Source: Turritopsis dohrnii
Taxonomy: Eukaryota > Cnidaria > Hydrozoa > Anthoathecata > Oceaniidae
NCBI GenBank assembly: GCA_027922465.2
Contig: BQMF02000159.1
Coordinates: forward strand, 62,001 to 126,000
Direction of reading: 5' to 3'
DNA length: 64,000 bases
The notes beneath the pieces are model-generated. The model was not told the origin of the DNA. It ran no database searches and saw only the letters and a list, made by a program, of their open reading frames with translations. Shown here one piece after another: positions 11,834-23,766 of the stretch. Both the position numbers and the translations under genes were made by a program. Every line of letters begins with the position of its first letter. Position 1 is the first letter of the stretch.

Positions 11834-12253
11834 TTGGATTTGGGTTGTTGTATCCTGGAATACAGAAACAGACATTGTTTAAATGATATTTTCTCGTATG
11901 AAAATTTAAAATATAAAATTGACAAACGCTGTACAAATCATACTATTCGAGACACAGTCATTAAGCCTGTTGGCTGTTACACTACTTTTTTAACGTCTAC
12001 GATTTTGAATATTGAACATATTGTGAAATGTCCCGACGTAAATGAATGTCTCCGTTGGCTTAAAACTAATAAGGCCAGGTGCCTTGAAGTCACTCTGCAA
12101 AGTCACAGTTTAGAGCACGCATTTATTAAAGTTTATTGTCCGTATTCACATCAGTTTTTGAGAATGAAGTTGTATGCGATTATCATGGGGCCTTCTGATT
12201 TCGTCCTAACTTGGCTTTGTTTCCCAGCACAATTGATTGAATGTGTCGTATAA
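11834..12253 (+). CDS. Hypothetical ORF, ~139 codons
   Basis: An open frame with scattered cysteines (RNRHCLNDIF, VKCPDVNECLRWL, VYCPYSHQF) and no domain I recognise. It apparently opens at a non-ATG codon. It could be chance or an exon of an unidentified gene. An exact copy lies at 25980-26399. Confidence 0.2.
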   Translation: MDLGCCILEYRNRHCLNDIFSYENLKYKIDKRCTNHTIRDTVIKPVGCYTTFLTSTILNIEHIVKCPDVNECLRWLKTNKARCLEVTLQSHSLEHAFIKVYCPYSHQFLRMKLYAIIMGPSDFVLTWLCFPAQLIECVV

Positions 12254-12927
12254 ACAACGGACGAATTATGACATTCTGCTTTGGGAAGCTGGGGCAGTGC
12301 CAAAAGCATATCTCGCAGCTACTCCGACCTGACTTCCTCGCAAGTTAGCCTGTGCCATTTTCACATGTTTCGAGTCTAATGATCACGGGTGCAGAAAAAA
12401 TATTATTTGGAACCATGCTCACAAAGAACGACGTACTATCATACAGGGAAAAAAAAGTTTTTTAGCAGAACATAATTCTTTCAACGTGGTAAGTTATTAC
12501 ATTTTTGGCGCTATTTCCTTTTAAAGAATAAACTATGATAAGATTAGATTTTAATTGCATATGAATTAATAAAGTGAATCATTGAAATTTTAGCTAACAA
12601 AATATTTCTTAAAACCTCTATGAGGTTACCAAACAAACTAAATATATATTTCCAATATTATTTGACATCTTTGAAACCTTGTTGGAATGGCAAAAGGATT
12701 TATTTATTATGACATATCATTTAGATAGAATTCCTGAAAACTTCTCGAAAAGGGTATGCCGCTCTGATGGAGTTAAGATGGAAGATGGTTTTGCTGCATG
12801 ATATTCTTTCCATTACGGAGTGGGATGTGTTGTTCTCACTTTGCGAATGACTGAAAACAAGATAAGTGAGCCAAACGGATACCAAGTGGAGATCATGTAT
12901 TAGTGTTGAATTTAGCATAAAAAAAGA
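12254..12927. other. No gene recognised
   Basis: A 65-codon ORF at 12721-12918 (minus) shows no domain. The rest is AT-rich. Confidence 0.4.
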
Positions 12928-13382
12928 TCATTCTAATGTTATTCTGCCCTTCGCATCAATCACTAAAGAAACAAAATTTGATGATGCCATCTTCATTTCT
13001 TTTCGAAAGAAATCTTTCAAGTGATGTAGCAATGTCACAAGATCCTTTTTCGCACTTGTCCTCTGACCAGAAGTAACAATACGTCGACATATTCTTTCCA
13101 GTTCGGTGATTGTGAAGTTATGATTTGCCAGTCTGCAGGAATAATAAAATGAGCTTGTCTGCCCAAAAAGCATCAAAAGAACCTTTTGAATATCAAATGC
13201 AGCTGCACATTTGGTGAGGTCTTTTGACGTTTCTTCTTTTGCTGCTTGTCAAATTTTGACCGTACGAAATGTTTTAGAAAATTATAAAAAAACGGCAATG
13301 TTTTGAGCATATATCACCAAAGTACTTAATTAAAAGAAAATGACCTACCATAAACCATATTAAGGTCTTTCCAAAGAACCAT
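12928..13382 (-). CDS. Possible two-exon gene, 116 aa, unknown (copy 1)
   Basis: Exon 1 is 13382-13349 (ATG, donor G|GTAGGT) and exon 2 is 13244-12928. The joined length is 351 nt, a multiple of three, and the phase matches across the intron. The protein would be helical and charged, with FDIQKVLLMLFGQTSSF, FTITELERICRRIV, DLVTLLHHLKDFF and an end at VSLVIDAKGRITLE. It has no signal peptide, membrane segment or family that I recognise. The acceptor has a poor pyrimidine tract, and further upstream exons are possible. Moderate confidence that exon 2 is real coding, low for the whole model. Confidence 0.4.
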
Positions 13383-13853
13383 GTTACCTCAACCAGACTG
13401 AAAGGCGTGAGGTTTACGATGTTCTATTCCGCTATAACGTAATAACACTAAAAATTCTTACAAAAAAATTCTAGTTTATTTTTAACATAAAATAAAAAAA
13501 AAATAATACTTACTAAACACATGTAACCAAAGTCGCAGTAGTGTTGTTAACTTTATACAAAGATGTATCAAAAAATCTCTTCAGACTGTTCTCTTATGAT
13601 AGAAAACTGATAAAAATGCACTGAAAGATGTGAATAAAATGAGAAGCCCTGCGAGTCAAAAGAAAAAAAAATAATCAGGCAAATCATATGTGAAAAACTA
13701 CTAATAAACATATAAATGAAATCAAACTAATTTTTATGCACATGCATTTACATGACTCCTCTCGGAATTATTTTTCAAAATGTAAAATTATTTTGAAACC
13801 AAAACTTTGTCCTAAAAATTGATCATACTTCTGTAACATAATCAACTTGTTCA
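13383..13853. other. Intergenic, nothing recognised
   Basis: AT-rich with A-runs and no supported ORF. Confidence 0.4.
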
Positions 13854-13961
13854 TAGGCCTGACAAAACGATCCCAATTTCAACAGTTCTCACAACATTTC
13901 CACTGTCAGGAAAGAGCTTTGTTACTCTTGCCAAGCACCATTCCTTTCCTGGCTTTCGTAC
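13854..13961 (-). pseudogene. BEL/Pao retrotransposon polyprotein scrap (DUF5641-like)
   Basis: A 36-codon open stretch reads GKEWCLARVTKLFPDSG followed by NVVRTVEIGI. This is the pattern of the C-terminal domain found after the integrase in BEL/Pao LTR retrotransposons (W.LARVTKLFP..dg.vR.VE). It is far too short to be functional, and no LTRs or other polyprotein parts were seen nearby. The duplicate is at 28000-28107. Confidence 0.5.
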
Positions 13962-14006
13962 AGTTTATGGTGCAAAACTCTTATTTTGTTTCTTTTTGTT
14001 TATAAG

Positions 14007-14037
<31 letters not shown>

Positions 14038-14038
14038 G

Positions 14039-14174
14039 TAAGGCAGGTCATCCAGAAAATGGCAGTGAAATAAACACTGATGTGGACCTACAAACTAATA
14101 AATTAAAAGTAAAACCCTGGGAAGATAAGAAGTTTCAAAAACGAAGAGCTCAAGTTCCAATTATAGAAAGTTAG
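14039..14174 (+). CDS. Candidate terminal exon, unknown gene
   Basis: After a long T-rich tract ending tttatttag, the frame reads KAGHPENGSEINTDVDLQ, then LKVKPWEDKKFQKRRAQV, and stops at 14172-14174. The composition is protein-like and the acceptor is good, but I found no matching upstream exon. It may be chance. The duplicate is at 28185-28320. Confidence 0.25.
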
Positions 14175-14861
14175 AGTCCCAGATTAGAGTCAGTTATGTA
14201 AAAGCTCCAAAGATGATAGGATGAGAGATTTTACACCGGAACCAAAGATAGTTTCCAAAGTCATCAGCATTTAATTTAGGAGGTACCTTTAAGATGTTAG
14301 TGGTTAAAGATTGAAACAAAACAAAAAGAAAAAACTCGTAATCTATTTTATTTCTTTTTGTCTAAAATCAGAATCATTACTTTCTAGTAGTTAGGAGACC
14401 AGTAAAGCATAGCTAAAAGTTCTATAAGTATATGTACACACACTAGTTCATGCCCAGAGCTCGCTTCACATTTATAAGGTAGCACATCATTTTCTTAGTT
14501 ATCGGCTCAGATGGAAAAACCGCATCTTGAAAATTTTTTTTTTCAAATTTTTTTTGTGAGATCTTATGCAAATCACCTAGAGAGCACCTGTGTTCCAAAT
14601 TTCAATTTCTTTTCAAATTTATAGGCCTTTTAGTTTTTTGACGTTCTGTACAATTTGAACATACTGTACAAAACATAGTATCATAGTATACCGTTCATAG
14701 ATTTCTGAGAAACATTTTTATGCTTTGGTTAATGTTTTAAGTGTTATGAGCAACTTCACGATGTCAGACGTATTTTGAGTTATATTGGGAAAACAATGTG
14801 TGGCCTATTGAAGGTTTGTGTTGAGCCAATTTCTAGGTTTTTAGATGTCAGATTACAAATA
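14175..14861. other. Intergenic, nothing recognised
   Basis: AT-rich, no ORF. Ends at the Helitron 5' terminus. Confidence 0.4.
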
Positions 14862-15705
14862 TCTATATATTAATAGCCGATTCTCCGTCTGTTTGTCTGT
14901 AAGTCACGCAAAATGGTAGATTGAGTTGTGAGCGAAATTATTTTTTTTGTGTGTGCGACGTGAGTTCGAAGCAAATACATTGCAACCCCCAATCGAACGT
15001 GACTGTTTTTGGCTGATGAACTAATAAGAATAACGTTTTGTTTTATTATTATTGTTAGTTTTATATTCCACGTTGACTTGGCTTTGAAAACAATACATCC
15101 ACTAAGAAACTAACTGATTAAACATTTTGGACAAAAAGCAGCAGTGGCAGAACGTGGCAGCATGTGCGGTTTACCAGTGTATCCTAACGTATCCTTGCCT
15201 GACTGTCTGAGACGGGTGAACTTTTTTTCGAGCAATCAAAATGTTTAAAAACCGATAGGTAAAAAAAGAGTATCATGATACAAAATATTTTTTTTTGCTT
15301 TTGTCTTAATTTCTTTTAATCGATTTCTTTTAATCTATTTTAATCAGATCGAACGGTTTTTTTTATTCACTTTATTCATTTAGCACGTGCCTTTTTTTTT
15401 TTCTCCTCCTGTGTGATCTTTTTAAGAAGAGAAACCATTTCCCTCTTACGTTTGATAGCACCCATGTTAGAGCGCGTAACTTTTTTAAAACAAAAGCTAA
15501 TAAAAAGTTGAAGTTTTCTCTCTCTACGTTTTGAGTGTATTGTTACACTGATAAAACATTGGTTTTACCAGAGGTTGTGACTTCGAATCTGCTTCTGGTT
15601 GAGCACAAGTTGTATGAGCCGTTTATAAGGAAATTTGACGTTTATTGATACAGTGATACAGAGCAGGTGGACATGGGCGGCGAGCGACGCCGCCTTGGCG
15701 GCTAG
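14862..15705 (+). mobile_element. Non-autonomous Helitron, 844 bp (copy 1)
   Basis: The 5' end TCTATATATTAATAGCCG follows an A. The 3' end is CTAG (15702-15705) followed by T, as expected for insertion between A and T. A 7-bp stem hairpin, ggcggcg-agcga-cgccgcc (15676-15694), lies a few bases before the CTAG, which is the usual Helitron 3' signal. There are no terminal inverted repeats and no Rep/helicase coding. An exact copy lies at 29008-29851. Confidence 0.65.
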
Positions 15706-16384
15706 TTAATCTATATTAGTATACGTTAATCTAACTTTTTTCCCTCTAACATCTAAATTCACAAAGGAAAATTGGGTACTTCAGGATTAAATGAAATATC
15801 TCTTAACACTAAGTATCAATAATTAGACACTCCACACATTGAATGGTTGCAACTTAAATGACTGATTTGGAAAATTAATTAAATTTTGACATCATCTAAA
15901 TACATGGAGACCAAAAAAATGCATCAGTATACTGTATTCAGTTTTTTTCCCAGTTGTTATTAATGAGGATATGATCTAATTTTAATCTTGTTTGGAACCA
16001 AGTAATTAATTAATTAAGTAAACTTGCATGCCTATAGATTCCATTATTGCACAAAAAGAGTGAGGAATAATGGATTATTTCACTCCTTCATGGAAGCTAC
16101 AACTGCACAATTCTCGTTTAATTTTCATATGTTCCCCTTATTAGATGCAAACAGTTTTTGTGCTGCTTAAATTACATAATACACAAAACTTGTATGCAAA
16201 AGATTACAGTGTATGTCAATACGAGGAAAGTTTCCACAATTTTATGTTGAAGAAAGTTACTGAATTCTTTGAAGTACAGAAAGACAATGAATTCTATTTT
16301 TAGTATGCAGACAGGGTTCATGGATGTAGTGTATTGTCCTGTTCAAGTTGTATCAAACACTACTATAAAAAGGTAAGATTTATA
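15706..16384. other. Intergenic, nothing recognised
   Basis: AT-rich, no ORF supported. Ends at the element C terminus. Confidence 0.4.
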
Positions 16385-16623
16385 TGTGACAGTTTATGGG
16401 AAAAGGATAACAAGCTAAATTTCGATTCTGTTAAAATTTCGATATACTAAATACTAAACCTTACGTTTTGCTTTTTTGTGACTGCTAATCATATCAAGTT
16501 TTATTAGTATTTAGCAGTGGAAACAATGAAAATGTCTATTGACTTAACAACGAAAAATTTCAAAAGTGTAAACGTATAGCTCTTGACTTTAATGGATGTC
16601 TCAATTATACCGAAGTTCTACTT

Positions 16624-16857
16624 TTAACTTTTGCTTCTATTTTGCATAAATTTTCGTGTTGACAAACTTCTTGCTATATTGGCCTGGTAAATTTTTCGAG
16701 GCTTCTTAACCAATAAAAATCCTTCTCGGCTTAAATTATGTAAATTTTGCCATATTTTGTGATTTATCAATATGTCATCGGGAACGCTATCACCACAAGG
16801 TGATTTTTCATCCAAGGGGTTTTGATGATAAACGATATAAATAAAATTATAAAGCAA
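16624..16857 (-). CDS. Unrecognised ORF inside element C
   Basis: A 77-codon frame with NPLDEKSPCGDSVPDDILI and WQNLHNLSREGFLLVKKPRK segments. It looks more protein-like than its surroundings but belongs to no family I recognise. It may be a remnant of element C coding sequence. The duplicate is at 30770-31003. Confidence 0.2.
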   Translation of the reverse strand: MLYNFIYIVYHQNPLDEKSPCGDSVPDDILINHKIWQNLHNLSREGFLLVKKPRKIYQANIARSLSTRKFMQNRSKS

Positions 16858-17154
16858 CAGTATTTCATTAGAATATGTAAACCGTTATTATGTTAAAAAT
16901 AAAGCTTTTGTTATGCTCATCTTCATTTTAATGAAAGTATATAACCTGTTATATATACGTATGTTTTTTAGGAGCATAAGAACGACAGATGACCAGATTC
17001 TTAAAACAAGCCGATATAGAAATCTAAACTTAAGTAAAAATGTTTTTTGGACACTTTTTATTTCTCTTTAGCGAAGTACCAATTAAAATCTCCCAGTCAA
17101 ATTGTAAAAATGGCGCATACCAATGTGAAAAATATAACTCTGGTTGAAATCCTG

Positions 17155-17219
17155 GCTAGGATCCTAACAGGATGTTACAGGATTCCTAACAGGATCCTGT
17201 AAGATCCTGCACAGGATCC
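17155..17219. repeat. GATC-rich repeat block, left of nested MITE
   Basis: Variants of 'aggatcctgtaagatcctg' repeated with spacing near 10-20 bp. This is the same family as 17856-17950, and the nested MITE splits the block. Confidence 0.7.
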
Positions 17220-17855
17220 CAGTACTGCAAATAGTTTTATTACACCAGCCGGTCATTGTGATCATTAAAAGTCAAAATCTGCCGGTCACATAGCTATATT
17301 GCTGGTCAAGTCAAATTTGAAAAATGTAAGCCTTCCATTTCACTGTTATTATAAAGGGAGCTGAAAACTAAAGATGCTTTTTAATTTTATTGAATAACAC
17401 AAAAATGTGTCCTGCTGGTACCACTTATGTTTTCATATTATTTCATTAGGTGAACTAATGAATTCATATAACAAAAATTACCTTAGCAACGGTGGCTGTT
17501 CTCCCTAGCAACAACAAATTGGTGAACAATCACTTAATATACCTAAGTTATCCTTCGTTGTCAATTGAGCACCGAAACTAACATAATAAGTTGAGCATGT
17601 TCTAGGTCGTATAAGTAGTTGAGCATGTTTTTCCTGCGTAATTAAAAGCATGTCTTGCCTAACTCTAGGAGCGTTATAACGAGCGCTATCCCTCGCTATC
17701 AAGCAACCATTGTTTTTCGCGAAATTTTATTATACTTTCATTTGAATACAATTAATTCTAACCGGTCAAGTTGATCAACCATTAGAAAAAATACATGATC
17801 AAGTGCCATATATCGCCGGCCATTGACCGCTGGCCGGTCGTTATTTGCAGCGCTG
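17220..17855. mobile_element. Nested hAT-type MITE, 636 bp (copy 1)
   Basis: The ends are inverted: CAGTACTGCAAATAG (17220) and the complement of CAGCGCTGCAAATAACG (to 17855). Subterminal ccggtca/gaccggcc words appear on both sides. It is flanked by ggatcc on each side, so the target duplication reads as 6 bp, but the surrounding repeat also contains ggatcc, so this length is uncertain. The ORF at 17505-17702 is not supported as a gene. The duplicate is at 31366-32001. Confidence 0.7.
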
Positions 17856-17950
17856 GGATCCTGTAAGATCTTGCACAAGATCCTGTAAGATCTTACCTAG
17901 GATCCTGTAAGATCTTGAATAGGATCCTGTAGGATCTTACATAGGATCTT
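17856..17950. repeat. 22-bp GATC-phased repeat array
   Basis: GATC cores recur with spacing alternating 10 and 12 bp (ggatcctgtaagatctt...), giving a 22-bp unit repeated about four times. The cores alternate between BamHI-like ggatcc and BglII-like agatct contexts. The duplicate is at 32002-32096. Confidence 0.8.
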
Positions 17951-19032
17951 CGTTTTCCGAGAGTTGATTTGAAGTGTTTTGATACAGTATTTGAGTAGAG
18001 AAAGATCTAACTTATGCAAAGTTCTATTTAAAGAATCTTTCGAAATTTTGTTAAGTGGCAGTGGCAGTAGTCTCTTGGTAAATCAAGTTATCATAATCAC
18101 TTTCACTACATTCTATCACTGTATTAAAGTCCATTTTATTGCTTCCACAGAATGTACACAATTTGATAGCACAACCGTAAAACCTTTAGCACATTATAAA
18201 CTTAAGCACATTGATGGTAACTTCTCGAAGACTATCTAAATTACAGTTATAATTATTATAGAAAATTCAATTTCAAGATCTTCTATGTAAAAGCCATTTC
18301 TCCTTGTATATGTCAACAAGTGATTAGGACTATCATAAGCAATTTCAACTGTGCATGAAGATATCATCATGTAATCAGAGCAAATTAATCTTATAGCTAC
18401 TTTACACATACTTTTTCATAAAACACTTATAAACTGTACATAAATCTATATAATATTCTGGTAACCTTCATTGTAAAATGAGCTAATTGACTTTTAAGAA
18501 TTTAATGAACCAAATCGTTGAGTTTTTCTTCAATATCTTTTCGAAGAACAAATATTTTGGCAAACATTTTATATTAACAGATAGAGCATGAAAAGTTCTT
18601 TCTTGTGATGTAAAATTCAGACATGTAATGAGATATACGCCTTGAAAGTTGGTGGATAAGACATTTTGATACACACTGTATACTATTCTTTTTAATTAAC
18701 TAGGGAATTAATTCCTGGGAGTATTCTAATTTAAGAATTCTTATCCATGTGAAATTGATGCACATGGGATTTGAAGTTTCAATATAAATCTATTGAGAAA
18801 AAAACAGTGTTATGATAAAGACAGTCATAAAATTATTAATAAAATCAGATAGTTTTTCGAATAAGTCACTTTCATTAACAAATACTAGAATGCTTCACAG
18901 TGGTGTAATGAACATAAATTTTGTTAAAAAGTTCTTTGAAGTTGTGTATCTCCTGATTGTCTTAGATGACGAAGTCAATTTTTTGCATAGGTATGGCTCA
19001 ATATCTGTTATAGATATATATGGGAAATTTAA
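17951..19032. other. AT-rich interior of element C, no gene; duplication junction
   Basis: ORFs at 17979-18239, 18483-18674 and 18812-19057 show no domains; the last crosses the junction. The two bases 'aa' at 19031-19032 match neither parental sequence and look like junction filler. Confidence 0.5.
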
Positions 19033-22000
19033 TTCATATTATAAGCCTCAGACTTGAAACTTTTACAATAGGTAGGTGTATGCATTCGGGAAACAAAAGC
19101 GTAAAAACTGACCAAAAATTTGGGTTCACTGGGCTTTCATGTCTGAAAGGCCTCAGTTGAAACTTTGTTTATAATAGGAAAAGCAATGTTACACCTGTTA
19201 CAAATTTTTCCTTGTCATCAATATGACAAGTTTAAAAAGAATAGACAGCTTAACAAAAAAAATGAAATGAAAAAAATATTGAAATGCTTTCAACTGTGAA
19301 ACATTAGTTCAACATTATGAAATGCTCATCTCATATGGATTTCTGCCATCTTTAGTAGCTCTAAAGAAATAACACAGAAAAGGTTAATGAGCAGCATTGG
19401 CTTGAAGTTCAAAGGGTATTTTTAAAAGTTCTATTCACACTCTCGTTTTGCATCTGTTCGGTAGTTGTACGTATACTTATTAACCCTGTAGGTAAAAAGC
19501 TTACATTCTTCATCACTAGTTTCATTATAGTTATCTTCCTCATCATAGTTGCTGTCGTCCTCATCGTCAGAGTCATTTGGCATATCCTTTTCTCCATTGA
19601 CATTGTCTTCGTCTAAATCTTCATCATCGCACTCTGAGAGAAAACAAAGAATTAGTTTAATTATGCAGATTAAACTCAAATGCATATAAATCATTGTATA
19701 TGACAACCATATTAAAATGTAGTGATTTCTTGTTGCTAATAATACACTTTCTCTTTAGCCTGAGGTTCATCACTAATATACAATGAGTTCCATCCAACCC
19801 ACATCGGTGCTTCTTTTTGAAAGAAGCAACACTCTATCATCCACAGTGTATCTTTAGTTTTAGCTGAAAAGTAGGATTTGGGGACAAAGGACCTTCTTTC
19901 ATCATCCATTGGTACTATGGTGTGACTTGTGAGTTTCGGCTTTTTGTGATACGGTTCAATGTCTAATCCATCAGACACATATGCACGTTTTCTTTTAGAG
20001 TTTTGTTTACTTCTTGTTGTACTGGCTATCTTGTTAGATTCTTGTGTCACTTCATTTTCATTACCTTCTATCGGTAAACGCTGATAGGCTATACAAACAG
20101 TGTCATGAAGAGTGTCCTTACCACTAGATGTCTCTACGAATCGATCATAGTTATCAAAAGCTAGGCCAGTGCATTGATTTGAATCTGTTTTCATTTCGGG
20201 TGGAGTAATCTTTTGCTCGGAATACGAAGAAAATGCAAGTTCTGTCTTCCACTGTTGTGTAACTTACACAGTGCCCATAGTGATTCACCATTTCAATGAC
20301 TCTGCGGCTTCCTGTTAAACTCTTTAATGCTAATCCAAGCTTCAGGTGCTTGGATGGTTTCTTTCTTCCAGATGAGACAGCAAAGATCACATCCTCAGAT
20401 ATTGATTTAACTCTTCTTAACTTTGCTGAAGACTTGCTTGTTCTACTTCCAGGTCCGGTTATCAATACGGTAAAGAAATTCCATACTTCTTCTGGAATTT
20501 CTATCTCTCCAGACATTATATTTTCCAAGGTTACATCTGATGACAATGGTCGATGGTCAGCCTCACTTATTGCTGTACGGAGGGCTAATGCCACTTCTCT
20601 CATCTTCTTAGCTAACTTGGTTTTCATCAGATGTTCTTTCCTGAAGGCCTCTTCAAATGATATGTTGCTGCTAAAGACCAGGTTACCTCTCCTTGTTTTC
20701 CCTTTTTGTATGATTACTTTCTCTTTGAAATGATGTTTGACTTTATTTTCCAAAGCCTGTGTTGATGTAAATAACAGATCTTTATCTGTTGAAAGCTCTG
20801 ATAAGATTGCTGCATACTGGTTGTTTAGATCGGTCATTAGGTAAACTTCGTTTTGTTTGATGATTTCATCCTCTATTAGGTTACAAATTGATTTAAATGC
20901 CCTTTCATGAATTGATCTTGATCGATGCCAATTGGTCTGTTTATCTTTCGTCACTTTTCCATCATTCCTTTTCACTTGCTCTGCTTTAGTTTGATACTTT
21001 GTTCGACAAATAGCATGATACACAATTTCTTTTGCAACAAAGTCAACATTTCCAAGTTTAGCAAGCATCTGCTGGTCTTCTAACAACGTAGCATATTCTT
21101 TTACCTTTGCCTCAAAGTTTGAAGTTTCCGCACTCACCAAAGGTTGTTTTTTATTGTTGTGTTTCTTGTCTTTTCTACCACAAAATATACAAACTTTTGG
21201 TAGAACTCCTGTAGATGTGCATGGTAAAGTAGCTGTTTGGGATCTTGTAGTATAAGTAGCTACGGTGAAGTCTTCATCTTTATTCATGTACTCTTTGCTG
21301 AGCGCTGTAAAGCGTCTATAACAGCATACATGATAACCTTCTGAACCACCAACCTTTTCCGGCAAAACAACATTATTGTACTTTAAATCTTTGGACTTTC
21401 TGACTGATAGTATCGTGTTACATTTTTTCAAAGTGTCAAGATTGAATGAGGATATGTTTCCATCCACTCTACCATCTCCATCATGAAAAACACACCATTT
21501 TCCTGATAGAAAATGTAATTAAACGAATAAATATCTGTCGACAAAAGTTCTTCCAAGTAATGGCTCAAAAATCAGGCAACAAAAGTATTGATCATAACAT
21601 ACAAAAGGAAAAAAAAAGAGTAAACACATTTACCACCGCCGCTATTATCATTTTCGTTTAAACTTTTCTCCTGGATATCTTCGTGCTCATCCGCTAAAAC
21701 CAGGATGAACATTTTTTTATCTAATATGCCGAATTTAATAAAACATACTTCATTAAGAATTCTGAATTTTTTGTTATAGTAAATATTCTTTGCATAAAAT
21801 AATAATAAATCATACCTTCTGCCATGTGAAAATATTTTTCCAACTGTTGTTCTTTGCATGTATATCTCACTTAATGATTTTCTATATCTAATATCTAATA
21901 TATAGTATTCTCTACATCGATATCTATCTTTATCTTTAACTGTAAACGAAAAAAAGCAAAACAAAGCTTTACCGATTCTTTTAATGTATGTATCTCTGTA

Positions 22001-22900
22001 ACACAATAATGTTTTTATCAATACTTCTATTCTTTTAAACTTTCCAATCTCTCTAACTTAATCAGTGATGTGTGAAAATGTAAATAATGCACCATTTAAA
22101 ATCTCTTGCTAAGAATTCAATTATCTGATGATAAATTTAAAAATCGTCCTCCGTATATAAAAATGAGCCCTTTCTACGTAGGATCTTTGAAGGGGTCAGA
22201 TTGGCGAAGGAACCCAAATTTTTGGTCAGTTTTTACGTTTTTGTCTTCCCAATGTATATACCTACTTTCTGCTAAAAATTCAAGTCTGAGGCTTATGATA
22301 TGAAAATGAGCCCTTTTTGCGTAAGATCTTTAAAGGGGTCAGATTGGCGAAGGAACCCAAATTTTTGGTCAGTTTTTACGTTTTTGTCTTCCCAATGTAT
22401 ATACCTACTTTCTGCTAAAAATTCAAGTCTGAGGCTTATGATATGAAAATGAGCCCTTTTTGCGTAAGATCTTTGAAGGGGTCAGATTGGCCAAGGAACC
22501 CAAATTTTTGGTCAGTTTTAGCGCTTTTGTTTCCCTAATGCATATACCTACCTTTTGTAAAAAATTCAAGTCTGAGGCTTATGATATGAAAATGAGCCTA
22601 TTTTTAACGGACTTTGAGAGGGTCAGATTGCCCAAGGAACCCGAATTTTTAGTCAGATTTTGTATTTTTCAGTTCTTGATGCATAAACCTTCCATTTGGA
22701 AAAATATTAAGTCTGAGGCTCATGATATGAAAACAAGCCTTTTTTACAGCTCCTTTTTTGGTCTCTGGAGGTCACAGGAACCCTGAAAACCCTTACAGAC
22801 TGGCAGATCGTTCATACTTGCCACAAAACTAAGACATTGAGACTAGTAAAAATTCTGAGGAAAATGATATGAAAAGATGTGACGAGAGCTCTTGGACTAT
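19033..22900 (-). mobile_element. Element A copy 2, left arm truncated
   Basis: Same as 4887-8754. It lacks the outer ~600 bp of the left terminal repeat, including the terminus itself, so it should not be mobile as a unit. The right arm (about 22156-22900) is complete, with substitutions at 22332 and 22356. Confidence 0.85.
19431..21693 (-). pseudogene. Element A protein, probable transposase (frameshifted), copy 2
   Basis: Carries the same exons and the same frameshift as copy 1: exon 21693-21634, large exon from 21502, frame loss near 20256-20206, acidic exon 21 kb side at 19633-19431. The shared frameshift shows that the gene was already dead before the segment was duplicated. Confidence 0.65.
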
Positions 22901-23766
22901 AATGGACCTGAAGAATTGAAATTTGTGGTGTGCATATAACCATTTATTGTGTTCTTGTTAGATTTCGCTAAGCGAAAGATATTGGTTTCGGCGGCGTTCT
23001 ATCTATCTATCTAATCTATGTACGGCGAAGGTTTTTTAGTACCACACTTACTAACTTAAAATTCTTTTATTTCTATTTCTTTTTATCGTTGCTCTCATGA
23101 CCATGATATGTTTTCGTATATTTCGTGAGCTATAAAGTGTATTTATCACATAGTCACAAAAAAAGGATCTTTCCCTAAAGGAAAAAGAAGAAAAAGGGTT
23201 TTAATTACTTTTTTGATTCCAAGTACCACTGTGAAATTTGAATTAAGTAAACTTTAGTGACGCTTTTGATGTTGATATCCTTCGAAGATCAACTGCAGTG
23301 AAGAAGAAGCTTTACAAGCAGTTTTAATTTTTAACTCTAGCTTCAAACCGTCTATTACAAACAAACTATTTGTTTGTTATTTGATTTGTTTATTTTGTTT
23401 GAGTATTTTGGACAGACTTTCGTTTTTTAAAATTTTTTCGAACAAATCTCTTTTGGCTCACGTTTTTCTTATAACATCAATTTTTTTTAAAAAAAATTAT
23501 GGTTACAGCTCATACAAGTATATTTCTTTTGTTTCAATTTGTGATGTTTATTAATAAAGTTAGGTTTACACAATAAAACTTTTTTTATTTCTATGCTTAC
23601 ACTAGCAGATCTTTTTAACAAAATGCATCAGTAGGGCAACTAGGCTCAGAAACAGGGAGGTTACGCGGAAATACGAAAACACGTATCACTATGAAGACGG
23701 TTTATTATAAATTCCGCTCTGCAACCCAATGAACCCTCAAGTATGTATTTAGAATGGGCGTTATTT
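22901..23766. other. Intergenic, copy of 8755-9620
   Basis: Same CTAT run and AT-rich sequence, with no gene. Confidence 0.5.

Larger units (their letters stand above)
4887..19030. repeat. Tandem duplication, unit 1 (14,144 bp)
   Basis: Everything from 4887 to 19030 recurs at 19033-33176 with a constant offset of 14,146. Only isolated substitutions were seen on spot comparison: 8186 g versus 22332 a, 8210 t versus 22356 c, and 10391 c versus 24537 a. The junction is 'gggaaattt' (element C), then two extra bases 'aa' (19031-19032), then 'ttcatattataagc' (element A left arm). The unit carries element A minus its outer left arm, the ETS gene, the Helitron and the left part of element C. Confidence 0.95.
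16385..19030. mobile_element. Element C, left part only (truncated by the duplication junction)
   Basis: It starts tgtgacagtttatggg (16385). The matching inverted end is found only at 33645, after copy 2. Copy 1 is therefore cut at 19030, where it meets the element A arm. Contents: an exon-like ORF at 16624-16857, a GATC-rich repeat block split by a hAT-type MITE, and ~1 kb of AT-rich filler. No transposase was seen. Confidence 0.65.
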
